Source: Microbacterium festucae (GTDB lineage Bacteria; Actinomycetota; Actinomycetes; Actinomycetales; Microbacteriaceae). Taken from it: a stretch of 64,000 bases of DNA. A program made the translations under genes and the position numbers. Within the stretch, counting starts at the first letter, position 1. Each line of letters starts with the position of its first letter. Shown one piece after another: positions 63,174 to 64,000 of this stretch. The stretch is from assembly GCF_025421715.1 (NCBI RefSeq), contig NZ_JAOEFC010000001.1, forward strand, positions 868,001 through 932,000, given 5' to 3'. Under the pieces are notes generated by a model. The model had not been told where the DNA came from and did no database searches. It saw only the letters and a list, made by a program, of their open reading frames with translations.

Positions 63174-64000
63174 GCGTCAGTACTCTCTTCCGGGGTCGGG
63201 GCGTGCCCGTCGGCGGGCTCGGATTCCGCGGCCCCTTCGGGCTCGCCGGCATCCACGGCTTCGGTCAGGCCTCGCTCGCCGTTGCGGGCGATCGCGATGA
63301 TCCGGTCATCGTCATCGGGTCGGGCGAACACGACTCCCATGGTGTCGCGGCCCTTGGCGGGGACCTCGGCCACGGCAGAGCGTACCACCTTGCCACTGGC
63401 AAGAACCACCAAGACCTCGTCGTCCGCCGAGACGATCAGACCGCCCGCGAGATCGCCGCGATCCTCGTTCAGCTTGGCCACCTTGACGCCCAGTCCGGCG
63501 CGTCCCTGCAGGCGGTACTGGCCGACCTCGGTGCGCTTGGCGTAGCCGCCTTCGGTGACGACGAACACGAAACCGTCGTCCTTGGCGACCGAGGCCGACA
63601 GCAGACTGTCGCCCTCGCGGAAGGTCATTCCCTTCACGCCCTCGGTGGAACGGCCCATCGGGCGCAGCGACTCGTCGTCGGCGGTGAAGCGCAGCGACAT
63701 GCCCCGACGCGAGATGAGCAGCACCTCGTCGGTCTCGTCGACCAGCAGCGCGCTGACGAGGATGTCGCCGTCTTCGTCGACCTCGCCGTCTTCGGACTGC
63801 GAGCCGCGCAGGCGGATCGCGATGATGCCGCCCTGACGGTTGGTGTCGTACTCGGCCAGCGCCGTCTTCTTCACCTTGCCGTCGCGGGTGGCCAGCACCA
63901 GGTAGGTCGCCACCTGGTAGTCGCGGATGTCGAGGATCTGCGCGATCTCCTCGCCCGGCTGCAGGGCGAGGAGGTTCGCGACGTGCTGACCCTTCGCGTC
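63170..64000 (-). CDS. gyrA: DNA gyrase subunit A, C-terminal part (5' end outside window)
   Basis: The visible 276 residues are the C-terminal beta-pinwheel that wraps DNA in gyrase. Repeated blades are seen ([76 protein letters not shown]), with a Glu/Pro-rich tail ([13 protein letters not shown]). The catalytic N-terminal domain lies beyond the right edge. Its stop overlaps the DUF3566 start. Confidence 0.97.
   Translation of the reverse strand, partial: DAKGQHVANLLALQPGEEIAQILDIRDYQVATYLVLATRDGKVKKTALAEYDTNRQGGIIAIRLRGSQSEDGEVDEDGDILVSALLVDETDEVLLISRRGMSLRFTADDESLRPMGRSTEGVKGMTFREGDSLLSASVAKDDGFVFVVTEGGYAKRTEVGQYRLQGRAGLGVKVAKLNEDRGDLAGGLIVSADDEVLVVLASGKVVRSAVAEVPAKGRDTMGVVFARPDDDDRIIAIARNGERGLTEAVDAGEPEGAAESEPADGHAPTPEESTDA

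Overview
The window looks like the chromosome of a high-GC actinobacterium of the Microbacteriaceae, most like Microbacterium. The reasons are the extreme GC content, many GTG and TTG starts, dense 4-base stop/start overlaps, and two conserved actinobacterial blocks near the right edge: fhaA-fhaB-pstP-rodA-pbpA-pknA-pknB, and gyrA-DUF3566-tRNA-Ile-tRNA-Ala. In actinobacteria both blocks lie close to dnaA/oriC, so the window probably runs toward the origin on its right side. I see no insertion sequence, prophage, CRISPR array or rRNA.

Left part (1-14 kb): the end of a kdp potassium-uptake operon (kdpB partial, kdpC, kdpD, kdpE); an ArsR regulator with a double SRPBCC protein; a small QNPDA-repeat protein; a Tat-exported phospholipase C-like enzyme; purL with a coupled 44-residue membrane protein; and a tandem pair of unknown paralogous membrane-anchored proteins.

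Middle (14-35 kb): a glycine-betaine type ABC importer; a YtrA-like regulator with its ABC exporter; chorismate mutase; an AI-2E family transporter; purA with a coupled beta-propeller lactonase; Lrp/AsnC with alanine dehydrogenase; a cyclophilin lipoprotein; argG; a TetR-pseudoATPase-YhgE/Pip operon; and a membrane-anchored penicillin acylase family hydrolase.

35-48 kb: a six-gene Mrp Na+/H+ antiporter operon with MrpA and MrpB fused; a LacI/MFS pair; the mismatch endonuclease nucS; a HAD phosphatase; a cold shock protein; a GntR regulator; a 132-bp tandem duplication carrying long cloverleaf-like inverted repeats; and a TetR/MFS pair with two visible operators.

48-64 kb: tRNA-Leu, the FHA/phosphatase/kinase/cell-wall operon, then (opposite strand) a trpG/pabA-type amidotransferase, a 52-residue membrane protein and a class E sortase, followed by crgA, a zinc-finger rhomboid protease, ppiA, an unknown coiled protein, a YbaK deacylase, a NUDIX hydrolase, tRNA-Ala, tRNA-Ile, DUF3566 and the 3' end of gyrA.

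Two signals recur. First, many first genes have a TANNNT -10 hexamer ending 6-9 bases before the start codon, which predicts leaderless mRNAs. Second, three convergent gene junctions carry unusually long dyads without T tracts. Both are reported as findings. Nothing here is clearly a new defence or mobile system; the most unusual coding loci are the dead-ATPase/YhgE operon and the tandem paralog pair.
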